A model generated the notes under the pieces. That model searched no databases. It was not told where the DNA came from and saw only the letters and a program-made list of their open reading frames with translations. Positions 35,374 to 46,157 of a DNA stretch of 64,000 nucleotides are shown in pieces. The stretch comes from JBBDYG01 sp040901765 (lineage in GTDB: Bacteria; Planctomycetota; Planctomycetia; Pirellulales; Lacipirellulaceae). Made by a program: the position numbers and the translations under genes. The stretch lies in NCBI GenBank assembly GCA_040901765.1, contig JBBDYG010000097.1, positions 19,987 to 83,986 on the forward strand. The letters run 5' to 3'. Position 1 is the first letter of the stretch; each line of letters starts with the position of its first letter.

Positions 35374-35706
35374 ATGGCGAAGTTAACTCTCACGATCGCG
35401 GCGGTGGCGGCCTTGTGCTTCGTATCCGGACAAGAGGCGAGCGCCCAAGGGTTCCATTTCGGCGGCGGTGGCGTGCACGTGGATATCGGCCGCCCCCACG
35501 GCGGTTATTCCTATCACCCGCGCAGCCGTTACACGCATTCGAGTTACTACGGTGGTGGATACCACGGCTATCCCACCCGTAGCTATTGGCACGACACCTC
35601 CCACTACGACTATCACCCCGGAGAATTCGTGCGGCACCGTAACCACTACCACTATGTACCGGGGCACTACGATTACCATCACGACGGACATTGGGACCAC
35701 GATTAG
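35374..35706 (+). CDS. His/Tyr/Gly-rich exported small protein
   Basis: A 110-residue protein. ATG 35374 has GAGG about nine bases upstream and opens a signal peptide (LTIAAVAALCFVSGQEASAQ). The mature 80 residues are extremely rich in His and Tyr (runs such as SYYGGGYHGYP and HRNHYHYVPGHYDYHHDGHW). Such composition suggests metal binding or an envelope structural role, but no family is assigned. It is monocistronic. Confidence 0.75.
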   Translation: MAKLTLTIAAVAALCFVSGQEASAQGFHFGGGGVHVDIGRPHGGYSYHPRSRYTHSSYYGGGYHGYPTRSYWHDTSHYDYHPGEFVRHRNHYHYVPGHYDYHHDGHWDHD

Positions 35707-35908
35707 TCGCGGGCGATAACTCCGCATGAAACTTAACGATGTGAGATGCCCTCGTCGGTGCTCCGACGCGGGCATCTCTCTGCGCCATCTGCTTTCGATG
35801 ACGTTGTGACGGTGAAGATATGTCGCGTCGTCGCCGGTTGAAATTGCCACGGTAAAGCGGCACGCGGTCGAGAACACTGGTAGCAAAAAGGCTCGGCTCG
35901 GACGCTCG

Positions 35909-37030
35909 TCAACCCTTCACTACCTTTGCTTTCCTCAACACCGACGCCTCAATGGTCATCCCCAGTCCGACCCCCGTCGGCGCCGGTACCACGCCTGCCT
36001 TCACCTCGAAGGTCGGGTCGTACCACGCGCCGCGATTCCGCGGGCGTTCTACGGGAAACTCCTGGAACGGCCCCAAGTTTTCTATCGCTGTCGCCACGTG
36101 CAGCATGTAGCATGCTCGGTAGTCGCTCTTCGCTGAATGAGGCGAAATCTTTAGACTTGCCTCCGCCGTCAGGCGCGCCACCCGCAGCGTCCGCACGAAG
36201 CCGCCGTTGTTCATTACATCGGGCTGCACGAGATCGACGCTGCGGTTTTGCACCATCCAGCGAAACTTTTCCAAACTCGTGTCCTGTTCGCCACCCGCCA
36301 CCTGCAACTCCAGTTGGTCGGCCACGTGCTTGGTCGCCTCGAAATCCTCCCAAGGGCACGGCTCCTCAAAGACACGAACCCCGTGCTCCTCCAGCATCCG
36401 GCCCACTTCCACTCCCACGTGCGCGTCGTAGGAGCCGTTCGCATCGGCTAGTATCGTTATGTCATCGCCCAGCACCTTTCGCGCCAACGCAACCAACCGC
36501 TCCGTCCGCCCCGGCGACGCATCCATGTTGTTCCACATCCGCCCGCCGATCTTGAACTTTACGGCTCGCGCCCCGGTCTCGGCGAGCCGCTCGCTCAGCC
36601 GCGCAACTTCCTCCTCGGGCGCGGTGTCGCGGCGCATGCTGGAAAGGTATACGGGAATGTCTTGTCGCCGCTTGCCCCCTAGCAACTCTCCCACGGACTT
36701 CCCCGCATTCTTGCCGAGTAGATCGAATATTGCTGCCTCGACCGCCGCGACGCACACCCAAAACGCTAAACCGGCAAGTTTGTAGTTCGACTCATGCCGA
36801 GCTACTTCGTCGACCAGCCGCTCTACCTCGCGAGCATCCTGGCCGACAAAAAAGGGCAACACCCGCTCGACTGCAATTGGCCATAAATAGGCCATCCGCT
36901 CACTGGCGACCGCGACCCCCTCGATGCCGTCTTTCGACCGCACCCGAACCAGCCACTGCGCGCGCCAGCGCAACAATTCGGCCGTTGCGATCGCGACCGG
37001 CGCAGTGAAGTGGGAGTGAAGATCAAGCAA
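35909..37030 (-). CDS. Enolase-superfamily enzyme (mandelate racemase / muconate lactonizing type)
   Basis: A 373-residue TIM-barrel enzyme. Metal ligands appear in order: DANGSY (near 196), FEEPCPWED (near 221-229) and AGGEQDT (near 246); the KFKIGG (K-x-K) general base lies near 158 and ISPHSAKSD supplies a His near 296. This K/H layout fits dehydratase or racemase members acting on acid sugars; the substrate is unknown. The start is TTG at 37030 with CGGAG eight to nine bases upstream; the next stop codon is only 11 codons further and no ATG or GTG lies between, so TTG use is well supported. Confidence 0.85.
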   Translation of the reverse strand: MLDLHSHFTAPVAIATAELLRWRAQWLVRVRSKDGIEGVAVASERMAYLWPIAVERVLPFFVGQDAREVERLVDEVARHESNYKLAGLAFWVCVAAVEAAIFDLLGKNAGKSVGELLGGKRRQDIPVYLSSMRRDTAPEEEVARLSERLAETGARAVKFKIGGRMWNNMDASPGRTERLVALARKVLGDDITILADANGSYDAHVGVEVGRMLEEHGVRVFEEPCPWEDFEATKHVADQLELQVAGGEQDTSLEKFRWMVQNRSVDLVQPDVMNNGGFVRTLRVARLTAEASLKISPHSAKSDYRACYMLHVATAIENLGPFQEFPVERPRNRGAWYDPTFEVKAGVVPAPTGVGLGMTIEASVLRKAKVVKG

Positions 37031-37184
37031 GGAATGCTCTCCGTATCGGGTATGCGGGTTTTATCAGAAAGGGACGTGGGGCAATGCCGTCGTCCCACCG
37101 ACGCTCCTCTGCCGACTCTCGCACAAGCAGATTCACGAAGACGACGATATTTCCGCGGCAGCGTCCCTGTCGGCTGCCCCTCGC

Positions 37185-40100
37185 TCAGCCGTCCGTTTTT
37201 TCTGGTTCGGTCTCGTCGCTCGCCGGGGCAGCGTCCTCTGAGTTTGCATCGGGTGGATTCTCCAATTCTTGCTTCACGGTCGCGTGCTGTTTCACGATAT
37301 CCTGCGGCATGTCTTTGAGATCAATCTGTGCAAACACTTCTCGGGCCGCGTCGAGTTGGTCCGATTTTCTCAAAGCCCGAAGCTTCCGGAACACGATTCG
37401 GCAGCGCTTGACGCGCTCGTCGCTGGGAATCGTCGCCAGCGCCTGGTCGCAAAACTGAATCGTTTCGTCCCACCGATTCGCCTTCTGGTGAAACACGGCG
37501 AGCGAGCAGGCGGTGGCCCCGCTGGCGGGCGTCAACTCGGCGAGCTGCTCATCGCCGGCCAGAAGCTCTTCTTCGGAGAGTACTTTCGTCAACGCGAACT
37601 CGCCTGTTGCGTTACCCTGCTGACCTTTGAGCTTCATTTTCAGGCCGTTGTCAAACTGCACCCAGCCGAGCGAATCGGCGAGTCGCAACAGATCGGCAAC
37701 GGCGTTGAGCCGCTCGGCGGCATTCGCCCCGGTTCGCTCGCCGAAGCTTGCGGCGAGCCATTCCCACGTCTCGGAAGCCATTGGGTTTTGCTGGAGGCGA
37801 TTACGGGCTTGTTCGTTCAGCGAATTGTGCCACTCGCGAAACTGGTCGGCTTGTCCCGTCCGGACATGGGCAATCGCGCACAGGGTGTTCCACTGGCTGA
37901 GGTTGTTGATGTGCGTATTTTGCGGCGGCGCTACCACAGGCCGCAGCGCGGTCGCGAGCTCTCGAAGTTGTTCGTCGCTCAAGGCGCCGAGTTGCTTAGC
38001 GACGCCTCCCGCCAACGATTGACTTTTCCGTTGAAAGGCATTTCGCAACTGCCAGTCGTTGTCGACCGTGGAAACGACGGTCTGATCGAGGAATCGCGTA
38101 AACGGCGCCAGGTCGCCCTTTGCCAGGCCGGTTTCGATCCGCTTACCAACTAATTCCACCGATTCGTTAAACGGTTCGGAATTGTTATTGCTCGCCATCG
38201 ACGCCAGATCGATTTTATCCGCAACCGATTCTAGCTCGGCGGTCGCTTCGGCCTGCGCGGGCGGGCTAGAGCACAACATGAGTAGCGCCTTCTGCTGTAA
38301 GTCTGGCGCACGCCACTCGATGTCTTTGAGCTGTTTCGCAAGCTCGACCAATCGTTCGTCGCGCGACGGCACCCCCTCGGGTTGCGGCTTGGCGTCATCG
38401 AGCGTGGCGAGCCAGACGCTGGCGAAATAGCGCAGCGACGGTTCCTCCACGCCGGCGAGAAACTCCGCGGCCTTTTTCGCCATCGCGGCATCGTAGGTCA
38501 CCAGCGGCGGGGTCAAGTTCCCCCCGACCGACGGCGCGTGCGAACGCAGGACGCGCATGGCGAGTTCCGACCGATCCGCCTGCAATAGCAGGGGAAATGT
38601 CTCGTGGCGCTTGCCAAGTGGCTCGTCGTATTTCCGCATAAACTGGTTGAGCAAGTTGTCGTCGTCGCTCACCGCAAGATAAAGCGCCAGCACGCGAGCC
38701 AACGTCGCGCCGCCGTTAAGCGTATCCGCGTCTCGGGGATAGCGATTGGCGACGACCGCTTTCGGCTGGCCAAAACGCTTGTGCCACGCCGACCAATATG
38801 AATCGACTCCCTCACGGGCGTTGTCGTCGTCCCGAAGCGCCAACGCGTTGCGCACGAAGCAAGAATGATGGGAATCGTGAAGACGGACCTTGCTCGCGCA
38901 GGTCTCGGTGGCCAAGCGATTGATGGCCAGCGCTAACTCGGGCGGCAGCGATTCGTGTTCCTCGTGGAACATGAATTCCGCCAGGGCGATCCGCGCGGGC
39001 AGGGGCGTTGCCGCATCGGCGAGCAGTTCCTGATACCGCTGATGGTAAGCGGCCGGCTCGACACGGCCCGGGGGTGGCGGATTGTCGCCCTCGGCTTTCT
39101 GGGCTTCGTGCTGCGCGCGGTGCGTTTCCGCGTGCTGCAGCGCAGCGAGCAAGTCTTTCAGTTGCGAATCTTCGGGATGCGCAGCGACTTGCTCCGTCAG
39201 CCAATCTTCGATTTCGGCCGATTGCTTGGCGTCTCGCTCGATGTCGCTAAACGCTCGATAGTACGTGGTTAGTAGTACCGGCGAAGTTTTTCCTCGGAGC
39301 ACCTCGGACAGCCACTTTTGAAATTGCTCCATACCCTCGTGCAACGGTCGCTTCTTCTTATTTGCATCCGTCACAAGCGTGCTAAGTTTCTGTCGCACCG
39401 GCTGGGTCATTTCGTTGACCTGATTCACTGTGAAGGCAAGGTTGGTTCCCTTCTCGTGCTCCAAAACGGCCAGCAACAACTGCACGCGCAGGGTGTCCTC
39501 GCGGTCTAGTCGGGAGGTGGACCGCGAAAGCATTTCACTGGCGGGATCGCTGAAATAGAAGCTAACGGCGTTGCGTTGCATGGCGTCTTCGTAGAGCGCG
39601 ACCAACTTGAAGTACGCGTCGGCGGCAGTCGCCGGATCGTGGCGAACCAAATCCGGAAGCATGCCGGCGAACCATTCCGCGGGATCGTACCCGACCATCT
39701 TCAAGTCTTCGAACCGATTGGCCTCCTTCAGCGTTTGGCCCAGGCCGCGACCGTATTCGGAATTCCGCTGGCGAATCCAATCCAGCAGCGGTCCGATGGC
39801 GGCCGGCTCACCTTCCTTGTTCTTCGGAAATTGGGCGAGCGCCTTCGCCAGACGGCTGGCGTCGGCTTCATTCATTTGCTGAAGTTCATCCAACTGCGGT
39901 GCGAGTCGCGCCAGCACGGCGAACTTCTGATCGTCGTTTTTTTCCCATTGCGCCAACAGCAATTGGCCGCCGAAACTCTCCGACTTCTGCTCGCGGAGAA
40001 GTTTTTTAATCTGCGTTTGCTTCTCGTCTTCAAGCCCGTTTAGAATCGTACTTACCGTCGAAAAGATCGTTCCCCGCTCCCCGGTGTCGGTCAGCGCTTG

Positions 40101-43100
40101 CGCGGCGAACGTGGCTGGCTCGCTCAAGATGCCGATCCGCTCGAGATAGGCCACCACTTCCACTGGCTCCTGCTCGACGAGCGCGTTGCGCAAGCCCATC
40201 TGGGCATAGTGATCCAAGTTCTGCACGATGCCGTCCGCTTTTCCTTCGCGAAGGAAGTGGAGCGTCGGCTCCAACAACCGCTGGTCCTGCAGGCCCGCCT
40301 GCAAAATCGCCGCGAACGCGTGGATTTGGGCATTCGGGCTGCCGTGCTGAATCGAGTTGCGCTGGTAATTCCGCTTGATATATTCTTCGCGCTTGTCGGG
40401 CGGGCCGAGATACACCGTTGCCAAAGCGTCGTACCACGTTCTAATCTGGTCGGCGTTTCCACTTTCGGCGAGCGACGCACCGTATCGAATCAGGAAGCCG
40501 GGCGCTTGCGATGTACTTTGCCGCTTCGCGTGCTCGGCAAATTCGAGCATCAATGGCTGCAAGTCCGTTTCCAGCTTGCGGGCCTGCCAGGCCTCCCAGA
40601 CCAGATGCTCCGGATCACGACCTTGATTCGCATTCGGAGCTTGCCCACGGCGTGCCTGTCGCGCGTATTGTTCGGCCTTGTCGGAAAACTCCTCCGCAGT
40701 GCAGTCAAATAGCGCGCGGTACTCGGCAATCTCATCGACGAGATCGCGCCGACCGACTTGCTTCAGGTGGGGCAGCGCTTCTTCGTCAAGCGACGACCAG
40801 TTGTCTTGCTTATGGCAGTGCTGGATCAGGAACTCGGCCGCCGAGCGGCGCGGCGAGGCCAGCGCATCGCTGCTGCTGTACCTGTTATACATTCGAAGTT
40901 GGGCGTACGCGCCCGCGGCTGTAGACGGTTTCTCGACTTTCAACAACGTCGCGCGGGCAATCTCGGCCAATTCGTCGTTCGCTTCGCCCCGCGCCTCGCA
41001 CGAAGCGAGCAGCAACGTGAACGCCTCTTCCGCCGTGGCCGCGTGCTGGAGCATCTCGCGGCAGAAATCGTCGTGCAGTTTTTGTCGTCGCTCGAGACTT
41101 TCCTTCGGCGCTCCGTCGCCGCCATAGTTGTCGATCGTTCCGGCGGGCACGTAGAGCGGCCGAAAGCTGCCATTGCGGCCGTGCATCCGGCTGCCGATGG
41201 CTTCGCAAACCATCGGCCCCCACGATAGGTCGGAGTTCTCGAGTTTGCTCTGTTCGGCAAACAGGGCGCGGGAGAAATCGGCGAAATCCAGTCGCGCATC
41301 GAACGATTCCTCGTGTTCGAACATTCGCCCCAGAATCTCCGCGATGAGTTGGGCGGCGCCATTCTTGCCGAAGCCTTCGCACAGCTTGATCGCGGCGGCG
41401 GGGTCTTTCTTTGCCATCAGGAACACCAACCGCGTGCGGTAAGTATCTTCCTTCGGCCGCAATTCCAAGGCTCGCTCGTAGCACTTCTGTGCCTCGTCGA
41501 GTTTTTCGAGCGCTTCATTGACCATGCCGAAGTCGGCCCACTTGCGGTGGTTTGTCTCCTGTTTCGGGTCGAGCGCGGCAAGAACTTCGTCCATGAGGCG
41601 ATACCCGGCAATCCGCTCGCGAAGCTGTCGCGTTTGGTGTTGCGTGTAACTCCAGTTGCCGGGGTTTGAGGCCGCCTGCCGGATCATCGCCAGCGCCTCG
41701 TTGGCCAGCATCTTCGCGGCCACGTCGCGCTTCCCCTGGTCGATCAACCGGCGAATTTGATCGGGCGTCGTCGGTTGTCCCCGCTGGCTGAACACGGCCC
41801 GGGAGGCGACCGCCGTGCCGGCGCTCGCGGTTTTCTTGTCGAGCAGTTCCGCTTCCTTCGCGAGGCCAAGCTCCTCCAGCGCCGCGACAAGTTCGCTCCG
41901 CTCATTCGGCTGCATGTTTCCATGCCGCAAACGCAGCGCGGCGTCGCGGGCAACTTGGGCCAGTTCGGGCTTCTCCTTCAGTGCCTCCGCTTGCTCCAAC
42001 GCAATCGCCACCAGCGACTGATCCACCGAGCGGCGGATCGTCCGATTCATCGGCAGGTAGCGGGCCTTTTCGTACAAGCGGATCGCGTCGTCGAATTTCT
42101 CCTGGCTGGCGGCCCGCGCCGCGCCCAACAGGTAGGCGTCGAGCATCGGCGTTTTTTCGGCCAGCAGCGATTGAAGCGTTTCGTCGATTACGCTCGTTGC
42201 TTCGGTATCGCCTTCGGCTTCCGCGCTAGTATCACTGGCCAGCAAAATGCGCAGGATCGGATCCTTTACTTGCAGGACGAGCTTGGCCAGCTCCTGGCTG
42301 TCCCAAACGGCTTCATTGGTGCCGCCAAAGGGGTTGCGTTGCTGATCGTTACGGGCCAGCATTTGCAGCACCGCCGCCGGAAAGTCGGCCAGCGTTGCGG
42401 GGGGAAACTGTGGCAGATTCAGAAACTGTTCCGTCTGGCCGCCATAGTACATCTGCTGTTGTTGCTGAGGGCCGCCCGCGCCGCTGCGGTGGCGAACGAC
42501 TTCGTCTTCCAGCAACCGGACGTAGGACGCGGCATCCCCCGCGCGCCGCAACGCATTGGCGGCATACATGAAAATGTGCTGCCCGTAGGGCGGCTGGTTC
42601 CGCACGTGAGGGTACCACTCGATGAGCTTGGCACTGAGAGTTTTCCGGGCGCTTTCGGGCAACTCGACCGTCTGGTTGGGATTGTTGATCCGGCCGAGAT
42701 AGTTACAGAGTTGCATCACCAACATGCTGTTTGGCTTTTCGAGACGATCGAGCAGGGCAGGCATTTTCTCGAGTAAACTGTGAAGCTCCTCATCGCGAGT
42801 TGCCCCTTGCACCGCCGCCATCAGCGCAAGCTGCGGGCGCTCCTTTTCGAACTGCTGGTAGGTATCGCGGTAGAATTTCGGATCGAGTTGATCGCGGTTG
42901 CCCGACATTCCCATCACGAGAACCGCTCGGATGGCCTCGTTGTCGGGAAATTTCTCCAGCAATTCGTCCGCGGAAATCGACGATTGATTCTCGGACAGCG
43001 TGACGGCCATCAACAATTCGGCGTTGGCCACGCCCGCGCCGTGGAGTCGGCTCATAAGCTGCTTCTGCTCTTCCTCGTCCAACGATCTTGCGATCGATAG

Positions 43101-46100
43101 CAGGTGCATGAGCGCATGCTTGTGCGCTTGCTCAAGATTGCCGGGGAGCGAGATGCGGGTTCCCCTGCCGCCGGCGGCCATGGCGTAGCCCATGCCGCGA
43201 TTTTGTCGGTAGCTGTACGCCGTGTAGCGACCTTGCTGAAATTGAACGATGTCGATCGCTTCGGGCGGCAGGAACTCCGCAAGCTGGGAGAGGTAGCTGC
43301 TGGGAATAATGCCCGAGTTAGCGGGGCCTTTCAGCCCCTGAATCTCGGCGTCTGCCGCGATGGTCGCGAGGAATTCGTCGATCGCGGCGCCGGTCTCCGC
43401 TTCTTCCTCGCAGGCGATGGCCAACAAATAGCGGAGCCGATAGTCCGTGGGATGCTGCTTCGTGTGCGTGCTCAACAGTTCCTTGGCCCGCTGCCAATCG
43501 CCGGCGCCGATCATCGCGTCGGCCACCGTCTCGATGTCGCGCGGGTCGGAGCTTTCGGCCCCCGAGAGTTGGTACAACATCGTGTAGCCCACATCGGGGT
43601 CGCCGTACTGTAAATGGAGCCGGGCCAGCCGCTGCCGCGTGCGATTTGTCTTGTCGAGTTTGAGTGCCCCTTCGAGGGTCGCCCGCGCTCGTTCCCAATC
43701 GCCTTCCTGCTCTTCGATGCGAGCGATTTCGTGGAGTAGTTCCAAATCTTCGGGCTTCATTTTGGACGCCTCCGCAAGCGCCTGGCGGCGATTCTCGTAG
43801 TTGTCCGCCACACGGTGGATCGTGGCCAGCGCGAGCAACGGCTCCACCGCTTGCCGATCGGTTCGCCGCCGCTCCTCGAAGTTTTCCACAAGCTGCTCGA
43901 TCGTTCCCTGCTGCTCCGCCAGCCGTGCGAGCAAATCCACATTGCGGAGCTTGTCGGAGAGCGATTCACTCTCTTCAAATTGCAACCAATAGATGCGCTG
44001 CGCGTCGGCATACTTACCCGTGTTGCTGTAAAGCTGCGCGAGCTGCAGGCGGATTTCTTCGTTGCCGTCGAACTCTTTGACCGCCTGGCGCAGCGTGTCG
44101 ATGGCGGCCGCTTCGGTGCCGCTTAGAAGTTGCAACCGCGACTGCGCCAGCCAGGGCGACGTGCTGCCGGGGGAGAGTTTCTTCCACTCCGCCACCCAAC
44201 TCAGGGCTTCTTCCAGGCGAAAATCGCGCTCGTAAAACTCGATCATGCGGCGGACGTTTTGGCTGGTCCGCTCGCCCGGCAAGTCGATCAGCCGCCGCAT
44301 GGCCGCCGCCGCGGCGGTCCAGTCGTAGCGCCGCGTCGCCAGCCGCACCTGCTGCATCACCGCCAGCGGTTCGCCTTTTTCGACCCACGCAGTAAGCATG
44401 GCGTCGGCCCGTTGCGAGTCGCTCGATAGCTCCAGCAACTCCGCCATCAGGCACGATTTCCGCAAGCTCTTGGGTTCCGCTGCATCGAGCTTCTGCACCA
44501 TCTCGGTAGTCTGTTCGGCGCGTTCAATGACAGTTGCCGCTTGGGCAATGGCGTCGTTCAGGTCGCTCGACGTCTTGCTGGCCTCGACCCGGGCGAGCGC
44601 CCAGGGGATCGCCTCGGCGTATTTTTTGTTTGCCAGGGCCTCGGTCACCAGTTGCCCGAGAAATAGCCAATCGCCATCGAACTGGGCGTGGCGCTTCTCG
44701 AGGATCTCATAAGCCGCTTCGTGTTCGTTGCGGGTTGCCAGCGTGCGCGCAAGTCGCACGAGTTGCTGGGCATCGGCATCGATGGCCAAGGCTCGCCAGA
44801 TCTCGAGCGCCGGTTCCTTTTCGCCCAGCTTGTACAGAAACGCGGCTTGCGCTTCTTTGGCGCTAACGGAGTCGGGGAACGCTTGCGCGAGCGCTGCGTA
44901 TTTCTCCTTGGCTGATTCCAGCAACTCAAGCTGCTCCAGCAGCCGCGCGGCCCGCAGGTAGGAGTATTCGCTCTTGTCCGAGCCGGCTAGGAATTGCTCG
45001 ATCGACTTATCGGCCGCGGGCTTGTCGTCCGCTTTTGCCTGAAGCTGTGCGAGTTGCACCAGCAATTCGCCATCTTGCGGGTGCTGCTCGACGAGCGTCT
45101 GAAGATGCTTGATGGCGGCTGGAATGTCCTGCGCTTGCACGAACAGCGCGATGAACGCCTCCTGATTGGCCCGGTCGCCCGGCGTGAGCTTGAGGATTTC
45201 CTGAAATTTTTCAATCGCCCCCTTCACGTCGCCCGCTTCGCTGAGCACCCGGGCATAGGCGCGATGGATCCCCACGCGGCGCGGATGCTCTTTCACCAAG
45301 GTTTCGTACTGGCTCTGCAGCGCCGCGAGATCGTTCTCGCGCCGAAAGACGCGTTCGATCTGCGCTAGAATCTCACGCTCAAGCCAAGTCTCGGACCCCA
45401 CGCGCTCGAGCGTCGCGCGATAGGTCTCGACTGCCTCTTTGCGCTTTCCGCCACGGTGCAGCGTATCGCCCAAACGCAACTCGCGCAGCACCTGTTTGTA
45501 AGGGTCTTTCGTTCGCTCGATCAGGGTGCGCGCGAGTGCGGCGGCCTCGTCGAATAGGCCTTCTTCCATTTGAAGCTCGATCACATCCTCCGTTAGCTCC
45601 TCATCGTCGGGATGATCCGCGAGCAGTTTTGTCCAGGCGTCGATCGCTTCCTGCCGGCGGTGATTCCGCACGAGGAGCTTTCCTTGCAGCTTGGCGATTT
45701 GGATCGCGAGCTTGTCGTCGGGCTTCGCCTCGGCGGCCTGCTTCAGGTCGGCCAGCGCTGTGTCGAAGTCGAGGGTTCGGGCCTCGACCACTCCCTTCTC
45801 GTACCACGCCGCCGCGTTGCCGGGGTCGGTGGCGAGCGTCTGGCGAAACTGCTCAATTGCCTGCAAGTCATTGCCTTGCTTGGCATGGAAGAACGCTAGC
45901 AGCAAACCGTCGGCGCTGGCACCCTCTTTGGCCCGATCGACCAAGAACGCTTCCAAATTCTCGACGGTCGATTCGTCGAGCCAAGCATTGTAGAAGCGGT
46001 CGAACAGGTAGCCCGGACTGGGCCGGCGGGCGAGAACCTCATGATACTTGCCCGCCTTTTCGGGAGCAACGTCAGCCGCTAGCACGGCCGCCCCCAGACT

Positions 46101-46157
46101 GCCCAGAAGCACGACGGAAGTCAACAACGCCGTCGCGAAGATCGGTTTTTTACCCAT
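37185..46157 (-). CDS. Giant exported TPR protein (2990 residues)
   Basis: A 2990-residue protein with an N-terminal signal peptide (FATALLTSVVLLGSLGAAVLAA) and TPR-like helical repeats over nearly all its length. GGAGG lies nine bases before the ATG. Clear TPR units occur at about 85-400 (such as NAAAWYEKGVVEARTLDFDTAL), 620-900 and 1550-1650; the middle and C-terminal parts are more divergent alpha-solenoid. It has no catalytic domain and ends in an acidic, Glu/Asp/Pro-rich tail (EDAAPASDETEPEKTDG). It probably forms a large periplasmic scaffold; related giant TPR proteins recur in planctomycetes but have no known role. A single frame of nearly 9 kb without interruption shows strong selection. 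Confidence 0.9.
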   Translation of the reverse strand: MGKKPIFATALLTSVVLLGSLGAAVLAADVAPEKAGKYHEVLARRPSPGYLFDRFYNAWLDESTVENLEAFLVDRAKEGASADGLLLAFFHAKQGNDLQAIEQFRQTLATDPGNAAAWYEKGVVEARTLDFDTALADLKQAAEAKPDDKLAIQIAKLQGKLLVRNHRRQEAIDAWTKLLADHPDDEELTEDVIELQMEEGLFDEAAALARTLIERTKDPYKQVLRELRLGDTLHRGGKRKEAVETYRATLERVGSETWLEREILAQIERVFRRENDLAALQSQYETLVKEHPRRVGIHRAYARVLSEAGDVKGAIEKFQEILKLTPGDRANQEAFIALFVQAQDIPAAIKHLQTLVEQHPQDGELLVQLAQLQAKADDKPAADKSIEQFLAGSDKSEYSYLRAARLLEQLELLESAKEKYAALAQAFPDSVSAKEAQAAFLYKLGEKEPALEIWRALAIDADAQQLVRLARTLATRNEHEAAYEILEKRHAQFDGDWLFLGQLVTEALANKKYAEAIPWALARVEASKTSSDLNDAIAQAATVIERAEQTTEMVQKLDAAEPKSLRKSCLMAELLELSSDSQRADAMLTAWVEKGEPLAVMQQVRLATRRYDWTAAAAAMRRLIDLPGERTSQNVRRMIEFYERDFRLEEALSWVAEWKKLSPGSTSPWLAQSRLQLLSGTEAAAIDTLRQAVKEFDGNEEIRLQLAQLYSNTGKYADAQRIYWLQFEESESLSDKLRNVDLLARLAEQQGTIEQLVENFEERRRTDRQAVEPLLALATIHRVADNYENRRQALAEASKMKPEDLELLHEIARIEEQEGDWERARATLEGALKLDKTNRTRQRLARLHLQYGDPDVGYTMLYQLSGAESSDPRDIETVADAMIGAGDWQRAKELLSTHTKQHPTDYRLRYLLAIACEEEAETGAAIDEFLATIAADAEIQGLKGPANSGIIPSSYLSQLAEFLPPEAIDIVQFQQGRYTAYSYRQNRGMGYAMAAGGRGTRISLPGNLEQAHKHALMHLLSIARSLDEEEQKQLMSRLHGAGVANAELLMAVTLSENQSSISADELLEKFPDNEAIRAVLVMGMSGNRDQLDPKFYRDTYQQFEKERPQLALMAAVQGATRDEELHSLLEKMPALLDRLEKPNSMLVMQLCNYLGRINNPNQTVELPESARKTLSAKLIEWYPHVRNQPPYGQHIFMYAANALRRAGDAASYVRLLEDEVVRHRSGAGGPQQQQQMYYGGQTEQFLNLPQFPPATLADFPAAVLQMLARNDQQRNPFGGTNEAVWDSQELAKLVLQVKDPILRILLASDTSAEAEGDTEATSVIDETLQSLLAEKTPMLDAYLLGAARAASQEKFDDAIRLYEKARYLPMNRTIRRSVDQSLVAIALEQAEALKEKPELAQVARDAALRLRHGNMQPNERSELVAALEELGLAKEAELLDKKTASAGTAVASRAVFSQRGQPTTPDQIRRLIDQGKRDVAAKMLANEALAMIRQAASNPGNWSYTQHQTRQLRERIAGYRLMDEVLAALDPKQETNHRKWADFGMVNEALEKLDEAQKCYERALELRPKEDTYRTRLVFLMAKKDPAAAIKLCEGFGKNGAAQLIAEILGRMFEHEESFDARLDFADFSRALFAEQSKLENSDLSWGPMVCEAIGSRMHGRNGSFRPLYVPAGTIDNYGGDGAPKESLERRQKLHDDFCREMLQHAATAEEAFTLLLASCEARGEANDELAEIARATLLKVEKPSTAAGAYAQLRMYNRYSSSDALASPRRSAAEFLIQHCHKQDNWSSLDEEALPHLKQVGRRDLVDEIAEYRALFDCTAEEFSDKAEQYARQARRGQAPNANQGRDPEHLVWEAWQARKLETDLQPLMLEFAEHAKRQSTSQAPGFLIRYGASLAESGNADQIRTWYDALATVYLGPPDKREEYIKRNYQRNSIQHGSPNAQIHAFAAILQAGLQDQRLLEPTLHFLREGKADGIVQNLDHYAQMGLRNALVEQEPVEVVAYLERIGILSEPATFAAQALTDTGERGTIFSTVSTILNGLEDEKQTQIKKLLREQKSESFGGQLLLAQWEKNDDQKFAVLARLAPQLDELQQMNEADASRLAKALAQFPKNKEGEPAAIGPLLDWIRQRNSEYGRGLGQTLKEANRFEDLKMVGYDPAEWFAGMLPDLVRHDPATAADAYFKLVALYEDAMQRNAVSFYFSDPASEMLSRSTSRLDREDTLRVQLLLAVLEHEKGTNLAFTVNQVNEMTQPVRQKLSTLVTDANKKKRPLHEGMEQFQKWLSEVLRGKTSPVLLTTYYRAFSDIERDAKQSAEIEDWLTEQVAAHPEDSQLKDLLAALQHAETHRAQHEAQKAEGDNPPPPGRVEPAAYHQRYQELLADAATPLPARIALAEFMFHEEHESLPPELALAINRLATETCASKVRLHDSHHSCFVRNALALRDDDNAREGVDSYWSAWHKRFGQPKAVVANRYPRDADTLNGGATLARVLALYLAVSDDDNLLNQFMRKYDEPLGKRHETFPLLLQADRSELAMRVLRSHAPSVGGNLTPPLVTYDAAMAKKAAEFLAGVEEPSLRYFASVWLATLDDAKPQPEGVPSRDERLVELAKQLKDIEWRAPDLQQKALLMLCSSPPAQAEATAELESVADKIDLASMASNNNSEPFNESVELVGKRIETGLAKGDLAPFTRFLDQTVVSTVDNDWQLRNAFQRKSQSLAGGVAKQLGALSDEQLRELATALRPVVAPPQNTHINNLSQWNTLCAIAHVRTGQADQFREWHNSLNEQARNRLQQNPMASETWEWLAASFGERTGANAAERLNAVADLLRLADSLGWVQFDNGLKMKLKGQQGNATGEFALTKVLSEEELLAGDEQLAELTPASGATACSLAVFHQKANRWDETIQFCDQALATIPSDERVKRCRIVFRKLRALRKSDQLDAAREVFAQIDLKDMPQDIVKQHATVKQELENPPDANSEDAAPASDETEPEKTDG

